The translations under genes were made by a program, and so were the position numbers. 19,411 nt of DNA. Origin: Flavobacteria bacterium RIFCSPLOWO2_12_FULL_31_7. GTDB lineage: Bacteria; Bacteroidota; Bacteroidia; Flavobacteriales; Flavobacteriaceae. The DNA is taken from assembly GCA_001800945.1 (NCBI GenBank), contig MGWJ01000183.1, positions 1 through 19,411 of the forward strand, written 5' to 3'. Each line of letters begins with the position of its first letter. Within the stretch, counting starts at the first letter, position 1. Under the pieces are notes generated by a model, which saw only the letters and a list, made by a program, of their open reading frames with translations, had not been told where the DNA came from and ran no database searches. This document shows, in pieces, positions 1 to 8,067 of the stretch.

Positions 1-12
1 CAGCCCTTTTTT

Positions 13-20
13 TATTTTTG
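13..20 (+). promoter_or_regulatory. -7 promoter element for pth
   Basis: TATTTTTG matches the Bacteroidota -7 consensus TAnnTTTG. It lies 14 nt before the first ATG of the peptidyl-tRNA hydrolase frame. The matching -33 TTG would fall outside the window, so only half of the promoter can be judged. Confidence 0.5.
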
Positions 21-34
21 TAAATGTAAAAACA

Positions 35-688
35 ATGCGTGTAATAAAGTCTTTACTTCAGATGTTTGGTAGGAATACAAAACCTAATTTCGAAGAAGTT
101 GATACAAATAGTAATCAGAAAATGAAAAAATTTTTAATTGTTGGGTTAGGTAATATTGGTGCTGAATATGTAAACACTCGTCATAATATAGGTTTTAAAA
201 TATTAGATTATTTTGCAAATCAAGAAAGTGTCTCTTTTCAAACTCAAAAATTTGGTGAAGTTGCCGAGTTTAAAATCAAAGGACGTACAGTTTTATTATT
301 GAAGCCAAATACGTATATGAATTTGAGTGGTAAAGCTGTGAAATATTGGATGGAAAAAGAGAATATTGAAAAAGAAAATATACTTGTTATTACGGACGAT
401 TTAAATTTATCTTTCGGAAGTATTAGGATTAAAGCAAAAGGCTCTGATGGGGGTCATAATGGTCTTAAAAATATACAACTCTTATTGAATTCGACAGAAT
501 ATCCACGATATAGATTTGGGATTAGTGATGCTTTCAAAAAAGGCAAACAAGTTGATTATGTTTTAGGAGAATGGTCTATAGAAGAAAAAGAAGCGCTTAA
601 AGAAAGACTGGGTGTTTCTGCTGAAATAATTAAATCTTTCGCTTTAGCAGGTTTGAACAATACCATGAATCTATATAACGGGAAATAA
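35..688 (+). CDS. pth: peptidyl-tRNA hydrolase
   Basis: Pth cleaves the ester bond of peptidyl-tRNAs that drop off ribosomes and so recycles tRNA in the cytoplasm. The core GLGNIG...NTRHNIGF is plain. Catalytic or binding residues equivalent to E. coli Asn10, His20, Asn68, Asp93 and Asn114 appear to be N40, H50, N96, D121 and N142, the last in GGHNGLKN. The frame is 217 aa, about 29 residues longer than the classical enzyme, because of a basic N-terminal extension. An internal ATG at 122 would give a 188-aa protein starting MKKFLIVGLGNIG, close to the E. coli length. I keep the upstream ATG because a -7 element sits just before it and I recall similar extensions in other flavobacterial Pth proteins; 122 remains a real alternative. 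No clear terminator follows. Confidence 0.93.
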   Translation: MRVIKSLLQMFGRNTKPNFEEVDTNSNQKMKKFLIVGLGNIGAEYVNTRHNIGFKILDYFANQESVSFQTQKFGEVAEFKIKGRTVLLLKPNTYMNLSGKAVKYWMEKENIEKENILVITDDLNLSFGSIRIKAKGSDGGHNGLKNIQLLLNSTEYPRYRFGISDAFKKGKQVDYVLGEWSIEEKEALKERLGVSAEIIKSFALAGLNNTMNLYNGK

Positions 689-809
689 GTTGGATTACTT
701 AATTGTATTTCGATTTTCTCAACTTAATTTGCTTATCTAGTTGATGTTGTATTAATTAAATAATTATTGTAAATGTTGTTCAAGTGTTATGAAATTATTT
801 TTTTTTTAT

Positions 810-817
810 TATATTTG
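810..817 (+). promoter_or_regulatory. -7 promoter element for the M43 protease
   Basis: TATATTTG is an exact TAnnTTTG match, 28 nt upstream of the protease ATG. No convincing TTG lies 17-23 nt before it, so the -33 half is weak. Confidence 0.5.
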
Positions 818-845
818 TTTATAATTAACCAAATTTGTAAATAAA

Positions 846-2894
846 ATGAAAAAAATTACTCTAATTTTATCGTTATTCTTTTGTTTTGGTAGCGTAGTTT
901 TCGCACAAAATAAGACTGGTGATAGAACGGTTTTTGGAAAAAAAGTCGACCCGATTAACATTTCTCCCACAGGTCATATCAGATGTGCTACTACTGAATA
1001 TGAGCAGTTTTTAAGAGAACAAAATCCTAAAATGGAATCTGTTGAACAATTTGAAAACTGGATTAATCAAAAAATTGAAGAACAAAAAGCGATTCAAACT
1101 GTAGCTTCTCAAAGTGGAGGAATTATTTATATTCCTGTTGTGGTTCATGTTATTCATAACGGTGATGCATATGGAGTAAATGAGAATATTACGGATGAGC
1201 AAGTGCAATCTCAAATCACTGTAATGACTCAAGATTTCAGAAGATTAGTAGGTACTCCAGGTTATAATACTAATCCAGTTGGGGCTGATACACAAGTTGA
1301 ATTTGTTTTAGCAAAAGTAGACCCTAATGGCAATCCTACAAATGGTATTAATAGAGTTAATTTATGTCAAGAGTCTTGGTCTGATGCTGATATCAATTCT
1401 ACAGTTAAACCAACTACTATTTGGGATCCAACTCAATATATGAATATGTGGTCTGTTAATTTTACAGATGGATCATTACTTGGATTCGCGCAATTTCCTG
1501 AGTCAACTTTAGCTGGTTTAAGTCCTACGGCACAAAGTGCTACTACGGATGGAGTTGTTGCTGGATATAGATTTTTCGGAAGTTCAGCATTAACCACTGG
1601 TAATTTTGCACCTCCTTTTGATAGAGGTAGAACAATGACACATGAAGTTGGTCACTTTTTAGGATTGAGACATATTTGGGGTGATACTAATACTTGTCCT
1701 GCTACTAATACTACTGCAGATAAAGATTTCGTTGCTGATACTCCAGCTGCGAATGCACCAAATTACGGATGTGTAGCTAATACAAACACTTGCCCATCTA
1801 ACCCTGGTAATGATATGATTCAAAATTATATGGATTATACAGATGATACATGTATGAATATATTTACTGTTGGTCAAGCTTCTAGAATTACTACGGTAAT
1901 GAATAATTCACCAAGAAGAGCTTCTTTAAAAACTTCGGTTAAAGATTTAGCAATTCCATTATTTGCTAATGATGCTGAAGTTAAAATTGAGTCTTATTGT
2001 ACATCTGGAGCTTCTAATCCATGTGCGCCAGCGAACCAACACCAAGTTTATTTATATAACAGAGGTACAGCAAATTTAACTTCTGCTACAATTAATTATA
2101 ACGTGAATGGTGGTCCTAACACTCCAGTGAACTGGACTGGAAATTTAGCTCCACACAAATATGCTTTAGTTACATTTTCAACAGCTTTAGCTTCTGGGAC
2201 TTTAAATGTGTCAGTTGCAAGTGCAAATGGTGGTACAGATGGTAGAGCTTCTAATAATACTTCTTCTAAAGCATTTAGTTTCCCTGCTCCAGTAGCTCCT
2301 GCTAATTATGAGTATACAACGTTTACATACACTTTACAAGGTGATAGATGGGGTGCTGAAACTACTTGGAATCTTAAAAATGCAGCAGGTACAGTTTTAT
2401 TTAGTGGAGGACCTTATACTAATTTAGCGGCTGGGCAAACTCCTCCGCCAATTGTACAAAACTGGCCTTTACCAGTAAACGGATGTTATACTTTTACTAT
2501 TTTAGATTCTTTCGGTGATGGAATTGATCCGGGTACTTACAGTATTACTGCCAATTCAGGTGCTGTTGAAGTTGTTTCAGGTGGTGTTTTTGGAACTTCT
2601 GAAATAACATATTTTACAAATAATTCATTATCATCTCAATCTTTTGATTTATTTGATACAATTTCTTTATACCCAAATCCAGCTAAAGATAAGGTTACAA
2701 TTTCTGTTCCTCAAGGTTTAGATGTAAATGGGAAATATGAATTATATAATGCTTTAGGGCAAAAAATTTCAACTAAAAAAGTTTCTTCTGAAAATGATTT
2801 AATAATTAATACAAATAGCTACCAAACAGGAATTTATTTTATTAATTTAACTATTGGAGAGTTTTCTAAAACATTACGTTTTATCAAAGAGTAA
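846..2894 (+). CDS. secreted M43 (pappalysin/cytophagalysin-type) zinc metalloprotease with T9SS sorting domain
   Basis: This is a 682-aa exported protease. Residues 1-20 form a signal peptide (MKK, hydrophobic core, then FAQ). The metzincin zinc motif HEVGHFLGLRH gives ligands H266, H270 and H276 and catalytic E267. A Met-turn follows at M329 in NYMDYTDD, as in the ulilysin/PAPP-A-like M43 family. Cysteines around the active site suggest disulfides, as expected for an exported enzyme. Residues of roughly 370-480 look like an Ig/CARDB-type beta domain, and 485-590 form another beta-rich module containing DSFGDGIDPG. Residues 606-682 are a type A T9SS C-terminal sorting domain, beginning with SLYPNPAKD and ending with a TGIYF motif. 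The protein should cross the outer membrane by T9SS and be released or attached at the surface. The natural substrate cannot be read from the sequence. It stands alone, with its own -7 element and a strong terminator. Confidence 0.92.
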   Translation: MKKITLILSLFFCFGSVVFAQNKTGDRTVFGKKVDPINISPTGHIRCATTEYEQFLREQNPKMESVEQFENWINQKIEEQKAIQTVASQSGGIIYIPVVVHVIHNGDAYGVNENITDEQVQSQITVMTQDFRRLVGTPGYNTNPVGADTQVEFVLAKVDPNGNPTNGINRVNLCQESWSDADINSTVKPTTIWDPTQYMNMWSVNFTDGSLLGFAQFPESTLAGLSPTAQSATTDGVVAGYRFFGSSALTTGNFAPPFDRGRTMTHEVGHFLGLRHIWGDTNTCPATNTTADKDFVADTPAANAPNYGCVANTNTCPSNPGNDMIQNYMDYTDDTCMNIFTVGQASRITTVMNNSPRRASLKTSVKDLAIPLFANDAEVKIESYCTSGASNPCAPANQHQVYLYNRGTANLTSATINYNVNGGPNTPVNWTGNLAPHKYALVTFSTALASGTLNVSVASANGGTDGRASNNTSSKAFSFPAPVAPANYEYTTFTYTLQGDRWGAETTWNLKNAAGTVLFSGGPYTNLAAGQTPPPIVQNWPLPVNGCYTFTILDSFGDGIDPGTYSITANSGAVEVVSGGVFGTSEITYFTNNSLSSQSFDLFDTISLYPNPAKDKVTISVPQGLDVNGKYELYNALGQKISTKKVSSENDLIINTNSYQTGIYFINLTIGEFSKTLRFIKE

Positions 2895-2915
2895 TTTTTT
2901 AAAATATTTTCACAC

Positions 2916-2945
2916 AAAAAGGATTGGTTTACGCCAATCCTTTTT
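2916..2945 (+). terminator. terminator of the M43 protease gene
   Basis: Inverted repeat AAAAAGGATTGG / CCAATCCTTTTT, a perfect 12-bp stem at 2916-2927 and 2934-2945 with a 6-nt loop and flanking A and T tracts. It lies just downstream of the protease stop codon. The stem also contains the TTG that serves as the -33 box of the ribF promoter. Confidence 0.85.
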
Positions 2946-2952
2946 ATTTTTG
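2924..2952 (+). promoter_or_regulatory. ribF promoter (TTG-N18-TATTTTTG)
   Basis: TTG at 2924-2926 and TATTTTTG at 2945-2952 are separated by 18 nt, fitting the Bacteroidota sigma-factor consensus in both boxes and spacing. The -7 box ends 17 nt before the ribF start codon, so the leader is very short. Confidence 0.7.
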
Positions 2953-2969
2953 TAAAAACATATTTTATT

Positions 2970-3902
2970 TTGAAAATATATAATTCCATTTACGAGTTTG
3001 AAACATCAAAAAAAACAATTGTTACTTTAGGTACTTTTGATGGTGTACATATTGGGCACAATGCTATTTTAGATAAAATATGTAAAGCAGCACAACAAGA
3101 AAATTTAGAAAGTGTTATTCTTACCTTTTTTCCACATCCGAGATTAATTGTTTCTAATAATTACGATATTAAATTATTAAATACAATTGAGGAAAAAGCA
3201 ATTCTTTTGGAGAAAAAAGGCATACAAAATTTCATCGTTCATCCTTTTGATAAAACCTTTTCAGAATTATCTCCAAGAGAATTTGTAACCCAAGTTTTAG
3301 TCGATAAATTAAATATTCAGAAAATAATTATTGGTCACGATCATAAATTTGGAAAAGACCGCGCTGCCGATTTTAATGATTTAATTAACTTCGGTAAAGA
3401 ATTTGGTTTTGAAGTAGAAGAAATTTCAGCGCAACAAATAAACGAAGTGTCCGTAAGCTCTACCAGAATCAGAAATGCGCTTTTAGAAGGAAATGTTTCT
3501 TTGGCTAAGGATTATTTAGGCTACCCTTATGTTTTGACAGGAAATGTCGTAAAAGGAAATCAATTGGGCAGAACAATTAATTTTCCAACCGCAAATATTG
3601 AAATTCCAGAAGAGTATAAATTGATTCCTAAAAATGGCGTTTACGTAGTAACGGTAAATGTAAGTAATCAAACCTTTTTCGGAATGATGAATATTGGTGT
3701 GAAACCTACTTTAGGTGAAAATAAACGATCTATTGAAGTGCATTTGTTAGATTTTGATGCGGATATTTATAATCAAAAAATTCAAGTGCATATTTTAGAA
3801 AAGTTACGCGAAGAACAGAAATTTGATTCCTTTCAAGCCTTGCAAACACAATTGGAAAAAGACAAACAAAATACCATTCATTATTTTAAAAATTTAAAAT
3901 GA
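2970..3902 (+). CDS. ribF: bifunctional riboflavin kinase / FAD synthetase
   Basis: RibF phosphorylates riboflavin to FMN and adenylylates FMN to FAD. The N-terminal nucleotidyltransferase half has GTFDGVHIGH (residues 21-30), FFPHPR near 54, and SSTRIR at 163-168. The C-terminal flavokinase half starts near 187 and shows GNQLGRTINFPTAN at 196-209, then NGVYVV and IEVHLLDF. The 310-aa length is normal for the family. The start is TTG at 2970, giving MKIYNSIYEF; there is no suitable ATG near the N-terminus, and the perfect promoter sits directly upstream. The stop overlaps the ATG of the next gene by 4 nt (ATGA), so the two genes are co-transcribed and probably translationally coupled. No FMN riboswitch fits into the short leader. 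Confidence 0.95.
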   Translation: MKIYNSIYEFETSKKTIVTLGTFDGVHIGHNAILDKICKAAQQENLESVILTFFPHPRLIVSNNYDIKLLNTIEEKAILLEKKGIQNFIVHPFDKTFSELSPREFVTQVLVDKLNIQKIIIGHDHKFGKDRAADFNDLINFGKEFGFEVEEISAQQINEVSVSSTRIRNALLEGNVSLAKDYLGYPYVLTGNVVKGNQLGRTINFPTANIEIPEEYKLIPKNGVYVVTVNVSNQTFFGMMNIGVKPTLGENKRSIEVHLLDFDADIYNQKIQVHILEKLREEQKFDSFQALQTQLEKDKQNTIHYFKNLK

Positions 3903-5191
3903 TAAAAAAGTGGCTTTCTGAAAATATCGATAATTCTGGTTTAGTATTATTTAGAATTTTACTAGGATTATTAATTGTTGCAGAAAGTTTTGGTGCTATT
4001 TTACTGGGTTGGGTAGAAGCCGTTTTCATTCAAAGTAAATTCACGTTTAATTTTATTGGCTTCGATTTTCTACAAATCTTACACGGCGAAAAAATGTACA
4101 CGTACTTTTTCGTTATGGGAATTTTCGGATTACTCATCACTTTCGGATTGTTTTACAGATTGGCTATGGTGCTCTTCACATTCATGTGGACAACCGTTTA
4201 CTTAATTCAAAAAGAATCCTACAACAATCATTATTATTTTTTAATTCTCATTTGTATCATCATGATTTTCTTACCTGCTAACGGTAAATTAAGTGTAGAT
4301 GCAAAATTATTTCCCAAACTAAAACAAACCAAAATTCCGAGATGGATGCCATATTTGCTCCTTTTTCAATTAGCAATTTTATATTTTTATGCCGCAATTG
4401 CTAAATTATATCCGGATTGGTTAGACGGAACGTTTTCCAGAATTCTTTTAAATGGAATCACACAAAGACAATTTTTACTAGATATTTTCAATCAGAAATG
4501 GTTTTTATTAACCTATGCTTATGCTGGGATTTTTTTCGATTTATTAATTATGCCCGCTTTGTTATGGAAAAAAACCAGAAAATTAGCGATATTGGCTTCT
4601 TTCGGATTTCATCTTTTTAATGCGTATTCCTTAAAAATTGGCATTTTCCCTTTTTTAGCGTTAAGTTTTATCGTTTTGCTTTACGATTCGATTCCGCTGA
4701 AATTTTTAAATGATAAGCAAGAAATTTCACCAAATAATCGTATTAACACTAAATTTTTTCTAGTTTTTTTTATTCCTTTTTTTATCGTGCAAATCATTTT
4801 GCCTTTGCGTCATCATTTCATAAAAGGAGATGTATTATTCACTGAAGAAGGCCATAGGTTGGCTTGGCGAATGATGCTTCGAGAAAGAAAAGGAACTTTA
4901 AATATTAAGGTGGTAGACAAAAAAACAGGCTTGACTGATTACCACAATTACGCTTCAGAATTAACACCTAAACAAGTCAAACTTTTAAGTAATTCTCCGG
5001 ATATTATTTGGCAATATTGTCAGAAATTAAAAAAAGAAGCTAAAAAACCTATTTCAATTTTTGTAGAATGTTCCGTTTCTATAAACAGAAGACCTTACTA
5101 TAAACTCATCGATGAAAAAACGGATATGGCAACTGCTAAATTCGATTATTTCAGACATAATGAATGGGTGTTGCTTCATGATTTGAATTAA
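3899..5191 (+). CDS. HTTM-domain membrane protein, vitamin K-dependent gamma-carboxylase homologue
   Basis: This is a 430-aa multi-pass membrane protein. Residues 15-290 contain several transmembrane helices of the HTTM type. KESYNNHYYF (105-114) aligns by eye with the segment of human GGCX holding the active-site base Lys218, making K105 its likely counterpart. AILYFYAAIAKLYPDWLDG corresponds to the GGCX segment ending KKLDADWVEG. The tail, about 300-430, also resembles GGCX beyond the membrane domain; VSINRRPYY...D matches its VSIND region. Gamma-carboxylases use reduced vitamin K to carboxylate or epoxidise substrates; what bacterial homologues do is largely unknown, and no Gla-protein substrate is visible here. 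The gene overlaps ribF by 4 nt, which makes a link with flavin supply possible but unproven. Family assignment is firm; enzymatic activity is not. Confidence 0.85.
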   Translation: MIKKWLSENIDNSGLVLFRILLGLLIVAESFGAILLGWVEAVFIQSKFTFNFIGFDFLQILHGEKMYTYFFVMGIFGLLITFGLFYRLAMVLFTFMWTTVYLIQKESYNNHYYFLILICIIMIFLPANGKLSVDAKLFPKLKQTKIPRWMPYLLLFQLAILYFYAAIAKLYPDWLDGTFSRILLNGITQRQFLLDIFNQKWFLLTYAYAGIFFDLLIMPALLWKKTRKLAILASFGFHLFNAYSLKIGIFPFLALSFIVLLYDSIPLKFLNDKQEISPNNRINTKFFLVFFIPFFIVQIILPLRHHFIKGDVLFTEEGHRLAWRMMLRERKGTLNIKVVDKKTGLTDYHNYASELTPKQVKLLSNSPDIIWQYCQKLKKEAKKPISIFVECSVSINRRPYYKLIDEKTDMATAKFDYFRHNEWVLLHDLN

Positions 5192-5258
5192 TAAAAACTC
5201 TGATTATCAAATACATGAGAATTTTTTTGTAAATTTATATGAACAAAAAAATAGTATT

Positions 5259-5687
5259 ATGAAAAATCAAATTGAAATTAAAAATGGTTTATTAATCTTC
5301 ATGGGTATTGCTGTATTTTTCATGCTTATGGATTTTTTAGGTTTAGCTGGTGAAAATTATTTGCGTATTTTTAATGCTTTTATTGTTTTGTACGGAATCA
5401 ATAAAACCATTAAATCTAACTATCAAAATGGTATAAGTAATTATTTAGAAAATTATTTTTCAGGAATTAAAACGGGTGTATTTGGAATTTTACTCGGTAT
5501 AGTAGGTTTAATCGTTTTTATTCAATTAAAAGGAGGAGAATCTTATTTTCTTAAATTGTCTGATACTTTTTTCTTTCCGGGAAAACAAAACATAATGATG
5601 TATTCGGCCATGCTTTTTTTTGAAGGAGTTGCTTCTTGTTTCATTGGTTCTTTTATAGTGATGCAGTTTAATTCAGAAGGCAAGTAA
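5259..5687 (+). CDS. small multi-pass membrane protein of unknown function
   Basis: I do not recognise this 142-aa protein with certainty. It shows about four hydrophobic segments, at roughly 10-28, 33-48, 70-90 and 112-135, separated by short polar loops. The layout recalls the small DUF4199-type membrane proteins of Bacteroidota, but I cannot confirm membership. It follows the carboxylase homologue by 67 nt, with only a poor -7 candidate (TTTTTTTG at 5222-5229) in the gap, so it may be transcribed from ribF or from its own weak promoter. A small hairpin follows the stop codon. Confidence 0.75.
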   Translation: MKNQIEIKNGLLIFMGIAVFFMLMDFLGLAGENYLRIFNAFIVLYGINKTIKSNYQNGISNYLENYFSGIKTGVFGILLGIVGLIVFIQLKGGESYFLKLSDTFFFPGKQNIMMYSAMLFFEGVASCFIGSFIVMQFNSEGK

Positions 5688-5691
5688 ATTC

Positions 5692-5717
5692 GGAATTCAA
5701 AAATTCCTTCCTTTTAA
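5692..5717 (+). terminator. probable terminator after the small membrane protein
   Basis: GGAATT-CAAA-AATTCC forms a 6-bp stem with a tetraloop, followed by a T-rich tract (TTCCTTTT). The stem is short and AT-rich, so the call is moderate. Confidence 0.5.
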
Positions 5718-5742
5718 AATTTTTTCTTCAAATGTAAATTAG

Positions 5743-5750
5743 TACTTTTG
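5743..5750 (+). promoter_or_regulatory. -7 promoter element for bioB
   Basis: TACTTTTG matches TAnnTTTG exactly, 20 nt before the bioB ATG. No good TTG lies at the -33 position, and no BirA-type operator was recognised. Confidence 0.5.
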
Positions 5751-5770
5751 GAGCATTAATTTATGATTTT

Positions 5771-6853
5771 ATGAGTGTTACTAAACATAACTGGACGAAA
5801 GAAGAAATAATTGACATCTACAACAAACCTTTAATGGAATTGTTATACGATGCCGCATCAATACATAGAGAACACCACGACCCAAATACGGTTCAGGTTT
5901 CTACACTTTTATCAATAAAAACAGGTGGTTGCCCAGAAGACTGTGGATATTGTCCGCAAGCAGCGCGTTACCATACTGACATTGAAGGAAACGATTTAAT
6001 GTCGGTTTCTCAGGTTAAAGCACAAGCATTACGTGCCAAATCTTCTGGATCTTCTAGAGTTTGTATGGGTGCAGCTTGGAGAAACGTGAAAGACGGACCA
6101 GAATTTGATCAAGTTTTAGAAATGGTTCGTACCATTAATAAACTAGATATGGAAGTGTGTTGTACTTTAGGTATGATTACGGAAAATCAAGCACACCGTT
6201 TAGCAGAAGCTGGCTTGTATGCTTACAACCACAATTTAGATTCTTCTGAAGAATATTATAAAGAAGTTATTTCAACGCGTGGTTTTGAAGACCGTTTAGA
6301 AACTATCGAAAACGTACGTAAAACTAACGTAACGGTTTGTAGTGGTGGAATTATCGGAATGGGTGAAAGTATTGAAGATAGAGCAGGAATGCTTGTGGCA
6401 CTTTCTACTTTAAATCCACAACCAGAATCGGTGCCTATTAACGCTTTAGTAGCGGTAGAAGGAACACCATTAGAAGATGAAAAACCAGTTGAAATTTGGG
6501 AAATGATTCGTATGGTTGCTACCACAAGAATTGTAATGCCAGAAACGCAAGTACGTTTGTCTGCAGGAAGAACAAACATGAGTAGAGAAGGACAAGCGAT
6601 GTGTTTCTTTGCTGGTGCGAATTCTATTTTTGCTGGAGATAAATTACTAACAACTCCAAATCCAGATGTGGATGAAGACATGAAAATGTTCGAAATGTTA
6701 GGCTTAAACCCACAAAAACCTTTCATCAAAAAAATGCAGCCTGCAACAGTTGAAGCGGCAGATTCAAAATTTGAAGCATTGGGCGAAAAACCAAAATGGA
6801 GCCGTCCAGATCATAAAATTGAAAGAAATTTAGAAGCTTCTGGCAAAAAATAA
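5771..6853 (+). CDS. bioB: biotin synthase
   Basis: BioB is a radical SAM enzyme that inserts sulfur into dethiobiotin, the last step of biotin synthesis. The radical SAM cluster motif CPEDCGYC gives C54, C58 and C61. Other family signatures are CMGAAWRN, EVCCTLGM, YNHNLDSS and CSGGIIGMGES; their cysteines and the conserved Arg in VRLSAGR belong to the second, sacrificial 2Fe-2S site region. The 360-aa length is slightly more than the E. coli enzyme because of a charged C-terminal tail. The gene is alone: no other bio gene lies in the window, so the remaining steps must be encoded elsewhere. Start at ATG 5771 gives MSVTKHNWTKEEI, which fits the family. Confidence 0.97.
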   Translation: MSVTKHNWTKEEIIDIYNKPLMELLYDAASIHREHHDPNTVQVSTLLSIKTGGCPEDCGYCPQAARYHTDIEGNDLMSVSQVKAQALRAKSSGSSRVCMGAAWRNVKDGPEFDQVLEMVRTINKLDMEVCCTLGMITENQAHRLAEAGLYAYNHNLDSSEEYYKEVISTRGFEDRLETIENVRKTNVTVCSGGIIGMGESIEDRAGMLVALSTLNPQPESVPINALVAVEGTPLEDEKPVEIWEMIRMVATTRIVMPETQVRLSAGRTNMSREGQAMCFFAGANSIFAGDKLLTTPNPDVDEDMKMFEMLGLNPQKPFIKKMQPATVEAADSKFEALGEKPKWSRPDHKIERNLEASGKK

Positions 6854-6866
6854 TGAACCATAAAGT

Positions 6867-6930
6867 TTGTCATTCTGAACTTGTTTCAGAATCTCAATAT
6901 GTAGAAGCTGAAACAAGTTCAGCTTGACAA
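6867..6930. repeat. REP-like palindrome between bioB and the glycosyltransferase gene
   Basis: Two 23-nt arms (6867-6889 and 6908-6930) pair as TTGTCA-nn-CTGAACTTGTTTCAG against its complement, with 21 of 23 positions matching and an 18-nt loop. Words such as gtcattctgaa...tttcagaatctc recur widely between genes in flavobacterial genomes as I remember them. Degenerate relatives occur at 9129-9256 and 9741-9798 in this window. Confidence 0.8.
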
Positions 6931-6943
6931 GAATCTATAAAAT

Positions 6944-6978
6944 AAAAATCCCATATCGTCAGATGTGGGATTTTTTTT
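6944..6978. terminator. bidirectional terminator between convergent bioB and glycosyltransferase genes
   Basis: AAAAATCCCATATC - GTCA - GATGTGGGATTTTT forms a 14-bp stem with one G-U type mismatch and a tetraloop, with an 8-T run on the plus strand and 5 A's at the other side. It can stop bioB transcription, and plausibly also the minus-strand unit ending at 7060. Confidence 0.8.
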
Positions 6979-7059
6979 AGCTTAAACGGGAAAAAAGAGC
7001 GACGATTTACCAACCACAAGTAAATGAAAAAACTACTTTTCTGTCACTCTTAACCCAGT

Positions 7060-8061
7060 TTATATGAATAAAAATTCGGTATCGAATGACGTATTTTCTA
7101 GTACAATTTCTTCTATAACTTTTTCAATGTTATTGGTGTAATTTACTGGAATGATTCTGTTAGATAAGGTCCACATTTCAATTAAATTGAAATCGAGTTT
7201 TTTTGAAGTTAAAACGCCCATTTCTTTCAAAGCTAAAGCATTGTATTCTTGTTCAATTTGTTTTTTGATCGGAATAACGAATAATTTCTTTTTTAAATAC
7301 AATGCTTCCGAAGGCAATTCGAAACCAGCATTACACAACACGCCAGGACAATTCGCAAAAGAATGTAAAAATTCGTTCTCATCAATTGGAAAAACCGTAC
7401 AATTATGAGCTGTATAAGAAGTTTTTGTATGCTTGGAAAAAATAGTCCAATTCGCAGAAGTTCGTTTCAATTCTTTAATAATTTTAATGTCAGAAAACGA
7501 AGGTAAATACACCACATAGTTTCCAGAAGTGGATGTTTTTAAATCTCTAACTTTTTTTCGAATCACCGGATTAAAGACGTTTTCGTTATACGACTCAAAA
7601 TGAAGTCCATATTTTTTAGAAACGGGTGCATAGTTTTTAAAAATCTGCCAACTCAACAAATTTACTTTTTTCGGTTTTGGTGTTTCTTCAAAAAATAAAG
7701 AAGATTGATGGGATAAAGAAACAATATTTCCGCCTTTTAGTTTACAAGCCCAAGCTGAAATAGGTTCGTAATCATTAATAATCAAATCGTATTTGTAAAC
7801 ATACAGTTTTAAAATTTGAACTATAAATTGAAAGTAGTTGTTTTTAAAAAACGTTTTCAAAAAGGAAACATTTCCATTGTTCCCATAAAATAAAGAAATA
7901 CCTTTGAAATCATATTTTACAGGAAAACCCAGATTAATTTGCGACTGACTGCCGCTGGTTAAAATATCCACATCTCCATAAATTTGTAAAATCGGAATAA
8001 TCTCTTGCGCTCTGGCTAAATGACCATTTCCTGTTTTCTGAACAGCATATAATATCTTCAT
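7060..8061 (-). CDS. glycosyltransferase (GT28/MurG-like fold, MJ1255-type)
   Basis: This 333-aa protein looks like a GT-B glycosyltransferase. The N-terminus MKILYAVQKTGNGHLARAQEI has the GxGHxxRA loop typical of MurG/MGDG-synthase relatives and of the MJ1255/VC2487 group. The C-terminal half has CNAGFELPSEALYLKKKLFVIPI, which corresponds to the nucleotide-sugar binding region of GT28-like enzymes, followed by EQEYNALALKEMG. No transmembrane helix or signal peptide is obvious, so it likely acts at the inner face of the membrane. It follows the metallophosphatase gene by 6 nt on the same strand, so the two form one transcription unit and probably act in the same glycolipid or lipid-sugar pathway. 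Donor and acceptor cannot be read from the sequence. Confidence 0.82.
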   Translation of the reverse strand: MKILYAVQKTGNGHLARAQEIIPILQIYGDVDILTSGSQSQINLGFPVKYDFKGISLFYGNNGNVSFLKTFFKNNYFQFIVQILKLYVYKYDLIINDYEPISAWACKLKGGNIVSLSHQSSLFFEETPKPKKVNLLSWQIFKNYAPVSKKYGLHFESYNENVFNPVIRKKVRDLKTSTSGNYVVYLPSFSDIKIIKELKRTSANWTIFSKHTKTSYTAHNCTVFPIDENEFLHSFANCPGVLCNAGFELPSEALYLKKKLFVIPIKKQIEQEYNALALKEMGVLTSKKLDFNLIEMWTLSNRIIPVNYTNNIEKVIEEIVLENTSFDTEFLFI

Positions 8062-8067
8062 AACTTC

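Noticed and set aside
2946..2969. FMN riboswitch upstream of ribF
   Set aside because: The space between the promoter and the start codon is under 25 nt, far too short for an RFN element, and no RFN motifs are seen.
5763..5774. Three-codon upstream frame (ATG ATT TTA TGA) overlapping the bioB start
   Set aside because: So short a frame in AT-rich DNA is expected by chance, and nothing else suggests translational control.
6256..6729. 157-codon minus-strand frame inside bioB
   Set aside because: It lies wholly antisense to a well-conserved bioB and shows no recognisable domain; it is a codon-bias shadow.
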